From: Candidatus Alistipes faecigallinarum
Lineage (GTDB): Bacteria > Bacteroidota > Bacteroidia > Bacteroidales > Rikenellaceae
Assembly (NCBI GenBank): GCA_019115605.1
Contig: DXDG01000024.1
Location: 1 to 62,092, forward strand
Reading direction: 5' to 3'
Length of the DNA: 62,092 bases
Shown: positions 26,796 through 35,175 of the stretch, one piece after another
Position numbering within the stretch: the stretch's first letter is position 1
Layout of the letters: the number at the start of each line of letters is the position of its first letter
The notes under the pieces: generated by a model
What the model was told of the DNA's origin: nothing
The model's input: the letters and a program-made list of their open reading frames with translations, nothing else
Database searches by the model: none
Position numbers and translations under genes: made by a program

Positions 26796-27668
26796 ATGGC
26801 TTACAACTTATTGAAAGGAAAGAAGGGTTTGATCTTCGGAGCACTCAACGAGCAGTCCATTGCCTGGAAGGTGGCGGAACGCGCCGTCGAAGAGGGTGCC
26901 GAGATCGTCCTCACGAATACCGCCGTTTCGATCCGCATGGGTACGATCGGCAAGCTGGCCGAGAAGTGCCATACGATCGTTGTCCCGGCCGACGCCACGA
27001 GCGTCGAGGATCTGGAGAACCTCATCGACAAGACGATGGAGCACTTCGGCGGCAAGTTCGATTTCATGCTCCACTCGATCGGCATGTCGCCCAACGTCCG
27101 CAAGGGCCGCACGTACGACGATCTGGACTATGACTACCTCGCGAAGACGCTCGACATCTCGGCCATTTCGTTCCACAAGGCCATTCAGGTGGCCCGCAAG
27201 AAGGACGCCATCAACGAGTGGGGCTCGATTGTGGCCCTCACCTATATTGCCGCGCAGCGCACGCTTTACGGTTACAACGACATGGCTGACGCCAAGGCGC
27301 TCCTTGAGTCGATCGCCCGCAGCTTCGGTTATATCTACGGCCGCGAGAAGCATGTGCGCATCAACACCGTGTCGCAGTCGCCGACGCAGACCACGGCCGG
27401 CAGCGGCGTGCTGGGTCTGGGTGATCTGATGGCCTTTGCCGAGAGCATGTCGCCGCTGGGCAATGCCACGGCCGAGGATTGCGCCGACTATGTGCTGACG
27501 CTCTTCTCGGACCTGACGCGCAAGGTTACGATGCAGAATCTCTACCACGACGGCGGTTTTTCGTCGATGGGCATGTCGCGCCGTGCGATGAAGACTTACG
27601 AGAAGGGGATGCGTTTCGACGACGTGCACGAACACCAGTACCCCTTCGGCGGTCCGGAGGAGAAATAG
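26796..27668 (+). CDS. fabI: Enoyl-[acyl-carrier-protein] reductase (NADH)
   Basis: A 290-residue short-chain dehydrogenase-type enzyme that performs the last step of fatty-acid elongation. The N-terminal GLIFGALNEQSIAWKVAE is the FabI cofactor loop. The catalytic Y-x6-K is in YNDMADAK, preceded by a second tyrosine. LLESIARSFGYIYGREKHVR and NTVSQSPTQTTAGSG are the usual active-site and substrate-loop regions. It is slightly longer than E. coli FabI, with a C-terminal tail (MKTYEKGMRFDDVHEHQYPF) that I recall from Bacteroidota homologues. Monocistronic, with its own promoter and terminator. The ATG at 26796 fits the promoter; an upstream in-frame start would precede it. Confidence 0.95.
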   Translation: MAYNLLKGKKGLIFGALNEQSIAWKVAERAVEEGAEIVLTNTAVSIRMGTIGKLAEKCHTIVVPADATSVEDLENLIDKTMEHFGGKFDFMLHSIGMSPNVRKGRTYDDLDYDYLAKTLDISAISFHKAIQVARKKDAINEWGSIVALTYIAAQRTLYGYNDMADAKALLESIARSFGYIYGREKHVRINTVSQSPTQTTAGSGVLGLGDLMAFAESMSPLGNATAEDCADYVLTLFSDLTRKVTMQNLYHDGGFSSMGMSRRAMKTYEKGMRFDDVHEHQYPFGGPEEK

Positions 27669-27715
27669 CCGGAGACGGGACGGCCGGGCCGGAAACCGGT
27701 TCCGTCACACCATGA

Positions 27716-27750
27716 AAAAGCGCGGAGACCCAACGGGCCTCCGCGCTTTT
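27716..27750. terminator. Bidirectional terminator between fabI and cydB
   Basis: AAAAGCGCGGAG and CTCCGCGCTTTT arms (27716-27727, 27739-27750) give T-runs in both directions between converging genes. Confidence 0.88.
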
Positions 27751-27764
27751 GTCGTCTGCGGGGA

Positions 27765-28913
27765 TCAATACTGATGTCCTCCGTCGCGAATCTCCTCGCG
27801 GGTGATCGGGCGGCGGCTCAGGGCCCGCCACGCATACCAGATATAGGCTACGACGACGGGGATGAAGAGCGATACCCAGAACATCGTCTTCAGCGTGAAG
27901 AGGCTCGACGAGGAGTTGCGGATCGTCAGCGAGGCCTGCATGTCGGCCGTCGAAGGGTAGTAGACCGTGTTGTTCCAGCCGGCCAGCAGCAGCAGGGCGA
28001 GGACTGTGAGAACCGTCCCTGCACCGCCGAACCAGATGGCCCGTCGTTTCCCGACCCATCCCATGCCGATGCTTGCCAGTACGGCGATGACGCCGACGAA
28101 GAGCATGGCGGCCACAACGGGCATTTCGAGCAGGTTGTGCAGGTATTTGTGGGGCTCCGCCGAGATCACGCCCGTCGTGGGATCTTCGGTCCATCCGTCG
28201 GCCATGAGCAGGCAGAGCAGCCAAATGACAAACAGCGTGACGAAGCCTCCCGCAAGGCGGCGCAGGCAGCCTCGGATGTGAAGCCGGATCGTCTCGTCGT
28301 CGACGTCGTGCGCGAGGAACTGACAGGCCAGGATCATCGAGAGCAGCGCCACGGAGAGTCCCAGCGCCCAGTTGCGGGGATTTGCCACGGCGTCGAGGCC
28401 GTGCCAGGGAGTGGTCCATTGCGAGATCACCACGGCGTCGCCACCGGCGTTGGCCAGGTTGAGCCGGTCGACGGTGAACGGTGCTCCCGTGAAGAGGGTC
28501 CCGACGGCCATGCCGAGGAGCAGTGGCCCGAGCAGCCCGTTGATCATCAGGAAGATATCGAACGTACGTTCACCGAAGACATTCGAGGGCTTGCGGCGGT
28601 ACTCGTAGGCCACGGCCTGCACAACGAAGCAGAGCAGGATGGCCATCCAGACGTAGACCGCGCCGCCGAACGACGTGGAGTAGAAGAGCGGGAACGAGGC
28701 GAAGAAGGCGCCGCCGAAGGTTACGAGTGTCGTGAAGGTGAGCTCCCATTTGCGGCCCAAGGCATTGACGATCATGTTGCGCTCCTCCTCCGTATGTCCG
28801 AGGCGGTAGAGCAGCGCCTGCCCGCCCTGCACGAAGAGCAGGAAGACCAGCAGGGCGCCCAGAAGCGCGATGAGGAACCACCAGTAGTGTTGGAGCAGTG
28901 TCAGCGTATCCAT
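27765..28913 (-). CDS. cydB: Cytochrome bd ubiquinol oxidase subunit II
   Basis: A 382-residue membrane protein with about nine hydrophobic helices. It has the CydB features WWFLIALLGALLVFLLFVQG at the start, a conserved MIVNALGRKWELTFTTLVTF helix and FWVSLFIPVVVAYIWYAW at the end. Partner of CydA in the quinol oxidase that reduces oxygen to water at high affinity, protecting an anaerobe from traces of oxygen. The gene starts 3 nt after cydA and ends beside the fabI terminator. Confidence 0.95.
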   Translation of the reverse strand: MDTLTLLQHYWWFLIALLGALLVFLLFVQGGQALLYRLGHTEEERNMIVNALGRKWELTFTTLVTFGGAFFASFPLFYSTSFGGAVYVWMAILLCFVVQAVAYEYRRKPSNVFGERTFDIFLMINGLLGPLLLGMAVGTLFTGAPFTVDRLNLANAGGDAVVISQWTTPWHGLDAVANPRNWALGLSVALLSMILACQFLAHDVDDETIRLHIRGCLRRLAGGFVTLFVIWLLCLLMADGWTEDPTTGVISAEPHKYLHNLLEMPVVAAMLFVGVIAVLASIGMGWVGKRRAIWFGGAGTVLTVLALLLLAGWNNTVYYPSTADMQASLTIRNSSSSLFTLKTMFWVSLFIPVVVAYIWYAWRALSRRPITREEIRDGGHQY

Positions 28914-28916
28914 GGC

Positions 28917-30482
28917 TTATTCGTTTTTGGGTCCGATCTTGATTTGGCGGCAGAGGATGCTCACCTCGGCGATGAGCAGTGCCGTGAAGAGCACGAGGAA
29001 GAGGATGAAGGTCGTGGTTACGGAGCCGCTCGGGATCTTCGAGGCGGCGACGTTCACGGGCATGAGCCCCTGAATGGCCCAGGGCTGGCGTCCGACCTCG
29101 GCGACGATCCATCCGGCCTGCGAGGCGAGATAGGCCAGCGGAATGCACCATACGGCGGCGTGGAGCAGCCAGCGCTTCGTGTCGAGCCGCTCGCGGCGGT
29201 TGAACCACCAGACGAGCGCCAGCAGCAGGATGAACAGACAGCCGGCGCCGACCATCACGCGGAACGAGTAGAAGAGCAGCGGCACGTTCGGTACGAGCTG
29301 CTGCGGCGTTTCGAGATACCCGTATCCGAAGTAGGCGAAGTATTCGCGCAGGAAGTGTTCGCCCTGGGGCGTCGAGGCATCGAAGAGCTCCTCGATCTGC
29401 TGCATGGTCCCCGTGTCGCCCTCGTCGCGGGCCTGGCGGTAGCGGGCGAGCGTGGCGATGACCGCGCGGCCGCGGGCCATCTTCTCTTCGGCCGAAAGGA
29501 TTCCCTGCTCCGCGTTGCCCTTGATCAGGTCGTTGATGCCCGGCACGAAGGCCTCCGTGTCGCGGAAGCTCATCACGGAGAGCAGCTTCGGAATGTCCAC
29601 CTTGAAGTGGAAGGCGTCGTCGTTCGAGCTGCGCTCGTCTTCGGGGCGCAGCAGTCCGATGACCGTGAGCGGGGCGCCATGCTCACCGTCGTAGAGGGCC
29701 TCCATGGCCGCCAGCTTCATGGGCTGCGTGCGGGCTGCGATGGCTCCCGACTGGTCGCCGCTCCAGGCCGTGGCCAGGGCGGAGATGAGGCCGAAGAGCG
29801 AGGCTATGGCAATGCTTTTCGTCGCCATGCGCTTTTCGCGGCCGCGGAGCAGGTACCAGGCGCTGACTCCGACGACGAAGAGCGCCGCGAGGGTGAACGA
29901 CGAGGTTACCGTGTGCAGGAACTTGTTCACGGCCACGGGCGAGAGAGCCACTTCGGAGAAGGAGCTCATCTCGTTGCGGACCGTTTCGAGGTTGAACTCG
30001 CAGCCGACGGGATACTGCATCCAGGCGTTGGCCACCAGGATCCACCAGGCCGAGAGGTTGGCACCGATGGCCGTGAGCCAGGTGGCCGTGAGGTGGAAGC
30101 GTTTCGAGACCTTGCCCCAGCCGAAGAACATCACGGCGATGAAGGTGCTCTCGAGGAAGAAGGCGAAGATGCCCTCGATGGCCAGCGGGGCGCCGAAGAT
30201 GTCGCCCACGAAGTGCGAGTAGTTGGACCAGTTGGTTCCGAACTCGAATTCGAGGATGAGGCCCGTGGCCACGCCGATGGCGAAATTGACGCCGAACAGG
30301 CGCATCCAGAATTTCGTCGTGCGGCGCCAGAATTCGTCGCCGGTGCGGACGTAGAGGGTCTCCATGATGGCGATCAGCGGCCCCAGTCCGAGGGTCAGGG
30401 GCACGAAGAGCCAGTGGTAGATGGCCGTCAGGGCGAACTGCGCCCGCGACCAGTCGACGGTCGAAAGGTAGTCGGTTAGCAT
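28917..30482 (-). CDS. cydA: Cytochrome bd ubiquinol oxidase subunit I
   Basis: A 521-residue haem-bearing subunit. Haem ligands are visible as the histidine in AIYHWLFVPLTLGLGP and that in KFLHTVTSSFTLAALFVVG. The quinol-site segment and the signature GRQPWAIQGLMPV are present. FLESTFIAVMFFGWGKVSKR is the conserved third helix. It oxidises menaquinol and passes electrons to oxygen. Located between a DUF4492 gene (4 nt upstream) and cydB (3 nt downstream), the standard Bacteroidota arrangement. Confidence 0.96.
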   Translation of the reverse strand: MLTDYLSTVDWSRAQFALTAIYHWLFVPLTLGLGPLIAIMETLYVRTGDEFWRRTTKFWMRLFGVNFAIGVATGLILEFEFGTNWSNYSHFVGDIFGAPLAIEGIFAFFLESTFIAVMFFGWGKVSKRFHLTATWLTAIGANLSAWWILVANAWMQYPVGCEFNLETVRNEMSSFSEVALSPVAVNKFLHTVTSSFTLAALFVVGVSAWYLLRGREKRMATKSIAIASLFGLISALATAWSGDQSGAIAARTQPMKLAAMEALYDGEHGAPLTVIGLLRPEDERSSNDDAFHFKVDIPKLLSVMSFRDTEAFVPGINDLIKGNAEQGILSAEEKMARGRAVIATLARYRQARDEGDTGTMQQIEELFDASTPQGEHFLREYFAYFGYGYLETPQQLVPNVPLLFYSFRVMVGAGCLFILLLALVWWFNRRERLDTKRWLLHAAVWCIPLAYLASQAGWIVAEVGRQPWAIQGLMPVNVAASKIPSGSVTTTFILFLVLFTALLIAEVSILCRQIKIGPKNE

Positions 30483-30486
30483 GGCA

Positions 30487-30693
30487 TCAGTTTTCGGGAA
30501 TCAGGTTTTCGAGTACGTAGTCGGCACGCTCTTCGGGATTCTTCCCGGCCAGCAGATCGGGAAAAAAGAAGAGCTTCAGAACGGCGAAGAGGATGAAAAG
30601 CTTCAGCAGAATGATGGCCCAGAGCGTGCGGCCGAGGGTCATTTCGCGGAATCCGTCGATGTAAAAACGGGCTATTTTGCGGAGCATTTCCAT
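30487..30693 (-). CDS. DUF4492 family small membrane protein
   Basis: A 68-residue protein: an N-terminal amphipathic stretch MEMLRKIARFYIDGFREM, one membrane helix (WAIILLKLFILFAVLKLFFF) and a short charged tail ending ENLIPEN. In Bacteroidota it is encoded just before cydA and may be an accessory or assembly subunit of cytochrome bd, comparable in position to CydX; its function is unproven. I start at 30693 because that is where family members begin. The reading frame is open further upstream but crosses the promoter. Confidence 0.82.
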   Translation of the reverse strand: MEMLRKIARFYIDGFREMTLGRTLWAIILLKLFILFAVLKLFFFPDLLAGKNPEERADYVLENLIPEN

Positions 30694-30716
30694 CACTTTT
30701 CGGGGTTCTGCATTTT

Positions 30717-30724
30717 CAAATGTA
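30717..30724 (-). promoter_or_regulatory. -7 box of the DUF4492-cydAB operon
   Basis: TACATTTG on the minus strand, 24 nt before the small gene. Confidence 0.65.
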
Positions 30725-30855
30725 GGGAAAAAATCGGAAAATCCGCGATCCGGCCCGAAAAAAATCGGGACCGCCGATCGCATCTTGCGGCCGGGATTCG
30801 GCCTCCGGACCCGTTCGAACCCTTGAAAAAGCGGCCGAATCTTGAAGTTTTTTCG

Positions 30856-30863
30856 TACTTTTG
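30856..30863 (+). promoter_or_regulatory. -7 box of the NhaC-type antiporter gene
   Basis: TACTTTTG, 39 nt upstream of the first ATG, directly followed by two copies of a GCGCGCG-containing repeat. Confidence 0.65.
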
Positions 30864-30893
30864 CGCGCGAAATCATTTGCGCGCGAAAAATCA
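30860..30893 (+). repeat. Two-copy tandem repeat in the antiporter leader
   Basis: TTTGCGCGCGAAATCA (30860-30875) is followed at once by a second copy with two extra A residues (30876-30893). The GCGCGC cores are self-complementary, so the leader RNA can fold one on the other. It overlaps the -7 box and probable start site. Confidence 0.7.
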
Positions 30894-30901
30894 TACAAGA
30901 A

Positions 30902-32353
30902 ATGCACATGCACGAACAACAGACGGCCGAACGGCTCCCTTCGCCGTGGGTGTCGCTGATCCCGCTGGCGGTGCTGACGGGTTTGCTCTACGTCGTGATC
31001 CGCTGTTTCGGCGGTGATGCCATCAACGGCGGCAGCCAGATCGCCCTGCTTTCGGCCACATCGGTCTGCGTCATGCTCGCGATCGGGCTCTACCGCTGCC
31101 GGTGGAGCGTGCTCGAAGAGTCGATCATCGACAACATCAGGGCCTCGGCCTCGGCCATTCTCATCCTGCTGCTGATCGGCGCCATTGCCGGGACGTGGAT
31201 GATCAGCGGCGTGGTGCCGACGCTTATCTACTACGGTCTGCAGATTCTCCATCCGTCGTTCTTCCTGGTGGCCTCGTGTCTGATCTGCGCCGTCGTGTCG
31301 CTGATGACCGGCAGCTCGTGGACCACGATCGCCACCATCGGCGTGGCGCTCATGGGTATCGGCGAGGCGATGGGCTTCCCCGAGGGGTGGGTCGCCGGCG
31401 CGATCATCTCGGGCGCCTACTTCGGCGACAAGATCTCGCTGCTGTCCGACACGACGGTGCTCGCCTCCTCGACGGTCGGCGTGCCGATCTTCACGCACAT
31501 CCGCTACATGCTCTATACGACCGTGCCGTCGATGCTCGTGGCGCTCGGGGTCTTTACCGTTGCGGGGCTGATGCTGCGCCACGGCGCCGATTCGCAGACA
31601 ATGCTCTATGCCGAGGCGCTTCGGACGACGTTCCGCATCACGCCGTGGCTGCTGCTCGTGCCGCTGGCTACGGGCCTGCTCATCGCCCGGAAACTCCCGG
31701 CCATCGTGACGCTCTTCCTGGCCGTCGTTTTCGCCTGCGTGGCGATGCTCGCGGCACAGCCCGAACTGGTGGCCCGCGTGGCGGGTGTCGATGCGCTCGA
31801 CTTCCTGTCGGGATTCAGGGGAGTGCTCATGTCGTGCTTCGGGCCCACGTCGCTCGAGACGGGTACGCCCCAGCTGGACGAGCTGGTCGCCACGCGCGGC
31901 ATGGCCGGCATGCTCAATACCGTGTGGCTGATCATCTGTGCCATGTGCTTCGGCGGCGTGATGACCGGCAGCGGCATGCTGCGCTCGCTGACGGCCATCT
32001 TCCTGCGCTTCGTGCGGCGGGCCTTCTCGGCCGTGGCCTCGACCGTCGGAGCCGGCATCTTCTTCAACCTCTGCACGGCCGACCAGTATATCTCGATCAT
32101 CCTCTCGGGGCGCCTGTTCCGCGATCTCTATGCGCAGCGGGGACTTGAGGAGCGGCTGTTGAGCCGTTCGGTCGAGGATTCGGCCACGGTCTGCTCGGTG
32201 CTCATCCCGTGGAACTCGTGCGGCATGACGCAGGCCACGGTGCTCGGCGTCTCGACCTTCACATACATGCCTTACTGTATCTTCAATATCGTCAGCCCGC
32301 TCATGTCGCTCCTGGTGGCCGCCGTGGGCTGGAAAATCAAATCCGCGAAATGA
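30902..32353 (+). CDS. nhaC: NhaC-family Na+/H+ antiporter
   Basis: A 483-residue inner-membrane protein with 11 or more hydrophobic helices. Family motifs include MTGSSWTTIATIGVALMGIG, GAIISGAYFGDKISLLSDTT and NLCTADQYISIILSGRLF, where buried Asp/Asn and hydroxyl residues suit cation exchange. It probably exports sodium in exchange for protons. Two ATGs (30902 and 30908) are both possible. The last codons overlap the HAD phosphatase gene as ATGA. Substrate is predicted from the family; some NhaC relatives exchange amino acids or organic anions. Confidence 0.9.
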   Translation: MHMHEQQTAERLPSPWVSLIPLAVLTGLLYVVIRCFGGDAINGGSQIALLSATSVCVMLAIGLYRCRWSVLEESIIDNIRASASAILILLLIGAIAGTWMISGVVPTLIYYGLQILHPSFFLVASCLICAVVSLMTGSSWTTIATIGVALMGIGEAMGFPEGWVAGAIISGAYFGDKISLLSDTTVLASSTVGVPIFTHIRYMLYTTVPSMLVALGVFTVAGLMLRHGADSQTMLYAEALRTTFRITPWLLLVPLATGLLIARKLPAIVTLFLAVVFACVAMLAAQPELVARVAGVDALDFLSGFRGVLMSCFGPTSLETGTPQLDELVATRGMAGMLNTVWLIICAMCFGGVMTGSGMLRSLTAIFLRFVRRAFSAVASTVGAGIFFNLCTADQYISIILSGRLFRDLYAQRGLEERLLSRSVEDSATVCSVLIPWNSCGMTQATVLGVSTFTYMPYCIFNIVSPLMSLLVAAVGWKIKSAK

Positions 32354-33000
32354 ATACGGAACTTGTCATCTTCGATCTCGACGGCACGCTGCTCAACACG
32401 ATCGGCGACCTGGCCGTCTCCTGCAACGCCGTGCTGGCGCTCCGCGGTCTTCCGCAGCACTCCTATGAGGAGTATTGCCATTTTGTCGGCAACGGCATTC
32501 TGCGACTCGTCGAGCGGGCGCTCCCCGAGCCGCTGCGCACACCTGAAAACGTGGCGCTCGTGCGGGCCGACTTCGTGAAGTACTATACCGAACATATCGA
32601 CACCTATACAAAGCCCTACCCGGGCATCCCGGAACTGGTTGCCGACCTTGCGCGGCGGGGCGTCCGCATGGCCGTCGCCTCGAACAAGTTTCAGGCGGGC
32701 ACCGAGAAGCTCATCCGGCTCTTCTTTCCCGCGGCACCCTTCGACGTGGTCTTCGGGCAGCGCGAGGGCGTGCCCCTGAAACCCGATCCGGCGGTGGTGG
32801 GGGAGATTCTCGCAACGACGGGTGTTGCCCGGGAACGAACGCTTTATGTCGGTGATTCGGGCGTGGACATGCAGACGGCCGCCGCTGCCGGGGTCCGCTC
32901 GGTCGGCGTAACATGGGGCTTCCGCGATCGTGCGGAGCTCGAGTCGGCCGGGGCTCGGCATCTGGTTGACCGCCCCGACGAGATTCTCGCCCTGTTGTGA
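32350..33000 (+). CDS. gph: HAD-superfamily phosphatase, phosphoglycolate phosphatase-like
   Basis: A 216-residue enzyme with the HAD motifs: I = VIFDLDGTLL (nucleophile D10 region), II = AVASNK, III = LKPDP, IV = LYVGDSGVDMQTA. The cap domain after motif I contains GNGILRLVERALPEP, as in Gph-like phosphatases. It dephosphorylates a small phosphorylated metabolite; 2-phosphoglycolate is the best guess, not demonstrated. It is translationally coupled to the antiporter by an ATGA overlap and converges on the response regulator gene. Confidence 0.82.
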   Translation: MNTELVIFDLDGTLLNTIGDLAVSCNAVLALRGLPQHSYEEYCHFVGNGILRLVERALPEPLRTPENVALVRADFVKYYTEHIDTYTKPYPGIPELVADLARRGVRMAVASNKFQAGTEKLIRLFFPAAPFDVVFGQREGVPLKPDPAVVGEILATTGVARERTLYVGDSGVDMQTAAAAGVRSVGVTWGFRDRAELESAGARHLVDRPDEILALL

Positions 33001-33021
33001 TTCGGCCGGCCGTCGGGACAA

Positions 33022-34155
33022 TCAGTTGCAGTAGGCCTTCACGTCATCGAGCGTAATGCGCTCGGCCGAGAGGACGATGAGCCGTTCGATGACGTTGCGC
33101 AGCTCGCGGATATTGCCCGTCCAGGGCATGGCCTGCAGGGCTGCCATCGCCTCCGGGTCGATCTCCTTGGGCGGAATGCCGTACTCTTCGCTGACGAGGC
33201 GGATGAAGTGATCGACGAGTGTCGGAATGTCCCGGGCGTGTTCGCGCAGGGCCGGGACGTGGATGATGATGACGCCGATGCGGTGGTAGAGATCCTCGCG
33301 GAAGTTGCCCTTGCGGATCTCCTCGCGCAGATCCTTGTTCGTGGCGGCGATCACGCGGACATTCACCTCAATCTCCTTGTCGCCGCCCACGCGGCAGATG
33401 CGGTTCTCCTGCAGGGCGCGCAGCACCTTGGCCTGCGCCGGGAGCGACATGTCGCCGATCTCGTCCATGAAGAGCGTGCCGCCGTCGGCCAGTTCGAATT
33501 TTCCCTTGCGCTGCTTGATGGCCGAGGTGAAGGCGCCCCGCTCGTGTCCGAAAAGTTCGCTCTCGATCAGTTCGGAGGGGATGGCCGCGCAGTTCACCTC
33601 GACGAAGGGGGCCGCGGCCCGCGGACTCTTTGCATGCAGCCAGCGCGCCACAAGCTCCTTGCCCGTTCCGTTTTCACCCGTGATCAGTACGCGGGCCTCG
33701 CAGGGGGCGACCTTGTCGATGAGCTGGCGGACGTGTTCGATCTCGGGCGAAATGCCGATAATCCGTCCGGCCTGTGCCGTGCGTGCTCTGCGGCAGCGTT
33801 TCGGAGCTGCCGTAGGGGCTGCCGGGGCGGGCGGGTTGTCGAGGGCCTGCTGGATCGACTGCAGCAGATGGTTCATGTCTATGGGTTTGGTGAGAAAGTC
33901 CTGGGCGCCGTTGCGCACGGCGCGCACGGCCGAATCGATCGATGCGTCGTCCGAGAGGGCGATGAAGGGAATTCCCCGGTCGGGAACCCGGCAGGCCGTA
34001 TCGGAGAGGATCACGTCAAAGGGGATCTTTTCGCACAGTTCCGAGGCCTGGGTATCGTCTTCGGCCGCTTCGGCGGAGAATCCCTCGTATTCGAGACGTT
34101 CGCGCAGAACGTTTCGCACGCTTTTTGAATGATCCAGAATTAAAACTTTCGTCAT
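33022..34155 (-). CDS. Sigma-54-dependent response regulator lacking a DNA-binding domain
   Basis: A 377-residue NtrC-type protein. The receiver domain (1-105) keeps the phosphorylatable D52 (DVILSD) and K90 (FLTKP) but has D-H at positions 8-9 instead of the acidic pair. A proline/alanine linker follows, then an AAA+ domain with Walker A GENGTGKE (160-167), the sigma-54 contact loop GAFTSA (207-212, GAFTGA in the classic form), Walker B GGTLFMDEIGD and the arginine-finger region. It ends shortly after DDVKAYCN with no Fis-type HTH. It should still activate RNA polymerase-sigma 54 if recruited from solution or by a partner. No cognate histidine kinase is adjacent. Confidence 0.85.
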   Translation of the reverse strand: MTKVLILDHSKSVRNVLRERLEYEGFSAEAAEDDTQASELCEKIPFDVILSDTACRVPDRGIPFIALSDDASIDSAVRAVRNGAQDFLTKPIDMNHLLQSIQQALDNPPAPAAPTAAPKRCRRARTAQAGRIIGISPEIEHVRQLIDKVAPCEARVLITGENGTGKELVARWLHAKSPRAAAPFVEVNCAAIPSELIESELFGHERGAFTSAIKQRKGKFELADGGTLFMDEIGDMSLPAQAKVLRALQENRICRVGGDKEIEVNVRVIAATNKDLREEIRKGNFREDLYHRIGVIIIHVPALREHARDIPTLVDHFIRLVSEEYGIPPKEIDPEAMAALQAMPWTGNIRELRNVIERLIVLSAERITLDDVKAYCN

Positions 34156-34190
34156 GGTTTGTAATTGAGAAATTTTGTCTACATTTGTCC

Positions 34191-34198
34191 CAAAGTTA
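34191..34198 (-). promoter_or_regulatory. -7 box of the sigma-54 regulator gene
   Basis: TAACTTTG on the minus strand. A plus-strand TACATTTG lies at 34180-34187 and may drive the DUF4290 gene, although it is 160 nt upstream. Confidence 0.5.
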
Positions 34199-34346
34199 GG
34201 ACTTTCCCTTTTGTAAAACGAATTCGCGGATGTCGGTCGGCCGTTGGGAATGAGAGCCCGAATCGTTTTGAAACGATCTATCGCACAGGTCCGACGGGAG
34301 GCTTCTGCCGCCCGAATGAAGCAGCATCCGGGGTTGAAACCGCTCT

Positions 34347-35042
34347 ATGAAAAAGAACTATAACTACACGCGACGCAAGTTGTATCTGCCCGAATACGGG
34401 CGTCATATCCAGGAGATGATCGATTCGCTGCTCGAGATCGAGGACCGGCACGAGCGCAACCGGCAGGCGCGGGCCGTCATCGCCGTCATGGGCAATTTGA
34501 ATCCGCTGCTGCGCGATACGGCGGACTTCACCCACAAGTTGTGGGATCATCTGTTCATTATGTCTGATTTCCAGCTCGATGTGGACAGTCCCTATCCGCG
34601 CCCCACGCGTCAGGAGCTGACCGTATCGCCGCATCGCATGCCCTATACGCAGGGGCGCATCACCTTCAAGCATTACGGCAAATATGTCGAGCGGATCGTC
34701 GAAAAACTCGCCGGCGAGAGCGACCGGCAGGCCGTAGCCCGCACGGTGGACAATCTGGCGCGCTACATGCGGGTGAAGAGTTTCGAGTACAATCAGGAGC
34801 ACCCCAACAACGAGGTGATCGTAAAGGACATCCGCCGCATGTCCGGGGGTGCCATCGAGATCGACGAATCGGCGATCAACAACCTCCGAAACGACTATAA
34901 ACAGCACTTTCCGGCACGTCCCCAGAAGGGAATGCAGCAGGGTCGTGCGGCTCATGCGCAGCAGCGGCAGAAGAACCGCAGCCAGCAGCACGGGCGGAAT
35001 TTCTCGAAAAACGGCGCCCCGTTCCGCAATTCTTCGAAATAA
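34347..35042 (+). CDS. DUF4290 domain-containing protein
   Basis: A 231-residue soluble protein. The first 180 residues carry the conserved Bacteroidota family DUF4290: RKLYLPEYGRHIQEMIDSLL, AVMGNLNPLLRDTADFTHKL and WDHLFIMSDFQLDVDSPYP. The C-terminal 45 residues are a low-complexity glutamine/arginine/asparagine tail (AHAQQRQKNRSQQHG) that may bind nucleic acid. Function unknown. It belongs to the phylum's core genes, which supports the taxonomic reading of the window. Confidence 0.88.
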   Translation: MKKNYNYTRRKLYLPEYGRHIQEMIDSLLEIEDRHERNRQARAVIAVMGNLNPLLRDTADFTHKLWDHLFIMSDFQLDVDSPYPRPTRQELTVSPHRMPYTQGRITFKHYGKYVERIVEKLAGESDRQAVARTVDNLARYMRVKSFEYNQEHPNNEVIVKDIRRMSGGAIEIDESAINNLRNDYKQHFPARPQKGMQQGRAAHAQQRQKNRSQQHGRNFSKNGAPFRNSSK

Positions 35043-35139
35043 AATCGCGCAGTTTCGCGGGAAATATCTATCTTTACATGATGGAACGTACGGAATGCAT
35101 GCCGGATCGCAGGGATTTGGCACTCCGCACGGTTTGTAT

Positions 35140-35147
35140 TATCTTTG
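35140..35147 (+). promoter_or_regulatory. -7 box of the thioredoxin-like / lpxH / thyA / folA cluster
   Basis: TATCTTTG, 28 nt before the lipoprotein ATG. Confidence 0.7.
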
Positions 35148-35175
35148 TGTCCGATTAAAACGAGAACGAATATAC

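Noticed and set aside
27774..30479. A 901-codon open frame antisense to cydB and cydA.
   Set aside because: Artifact of high-GC third positions; its peptide is low-complexity and cydA/cydB are unmistakable.
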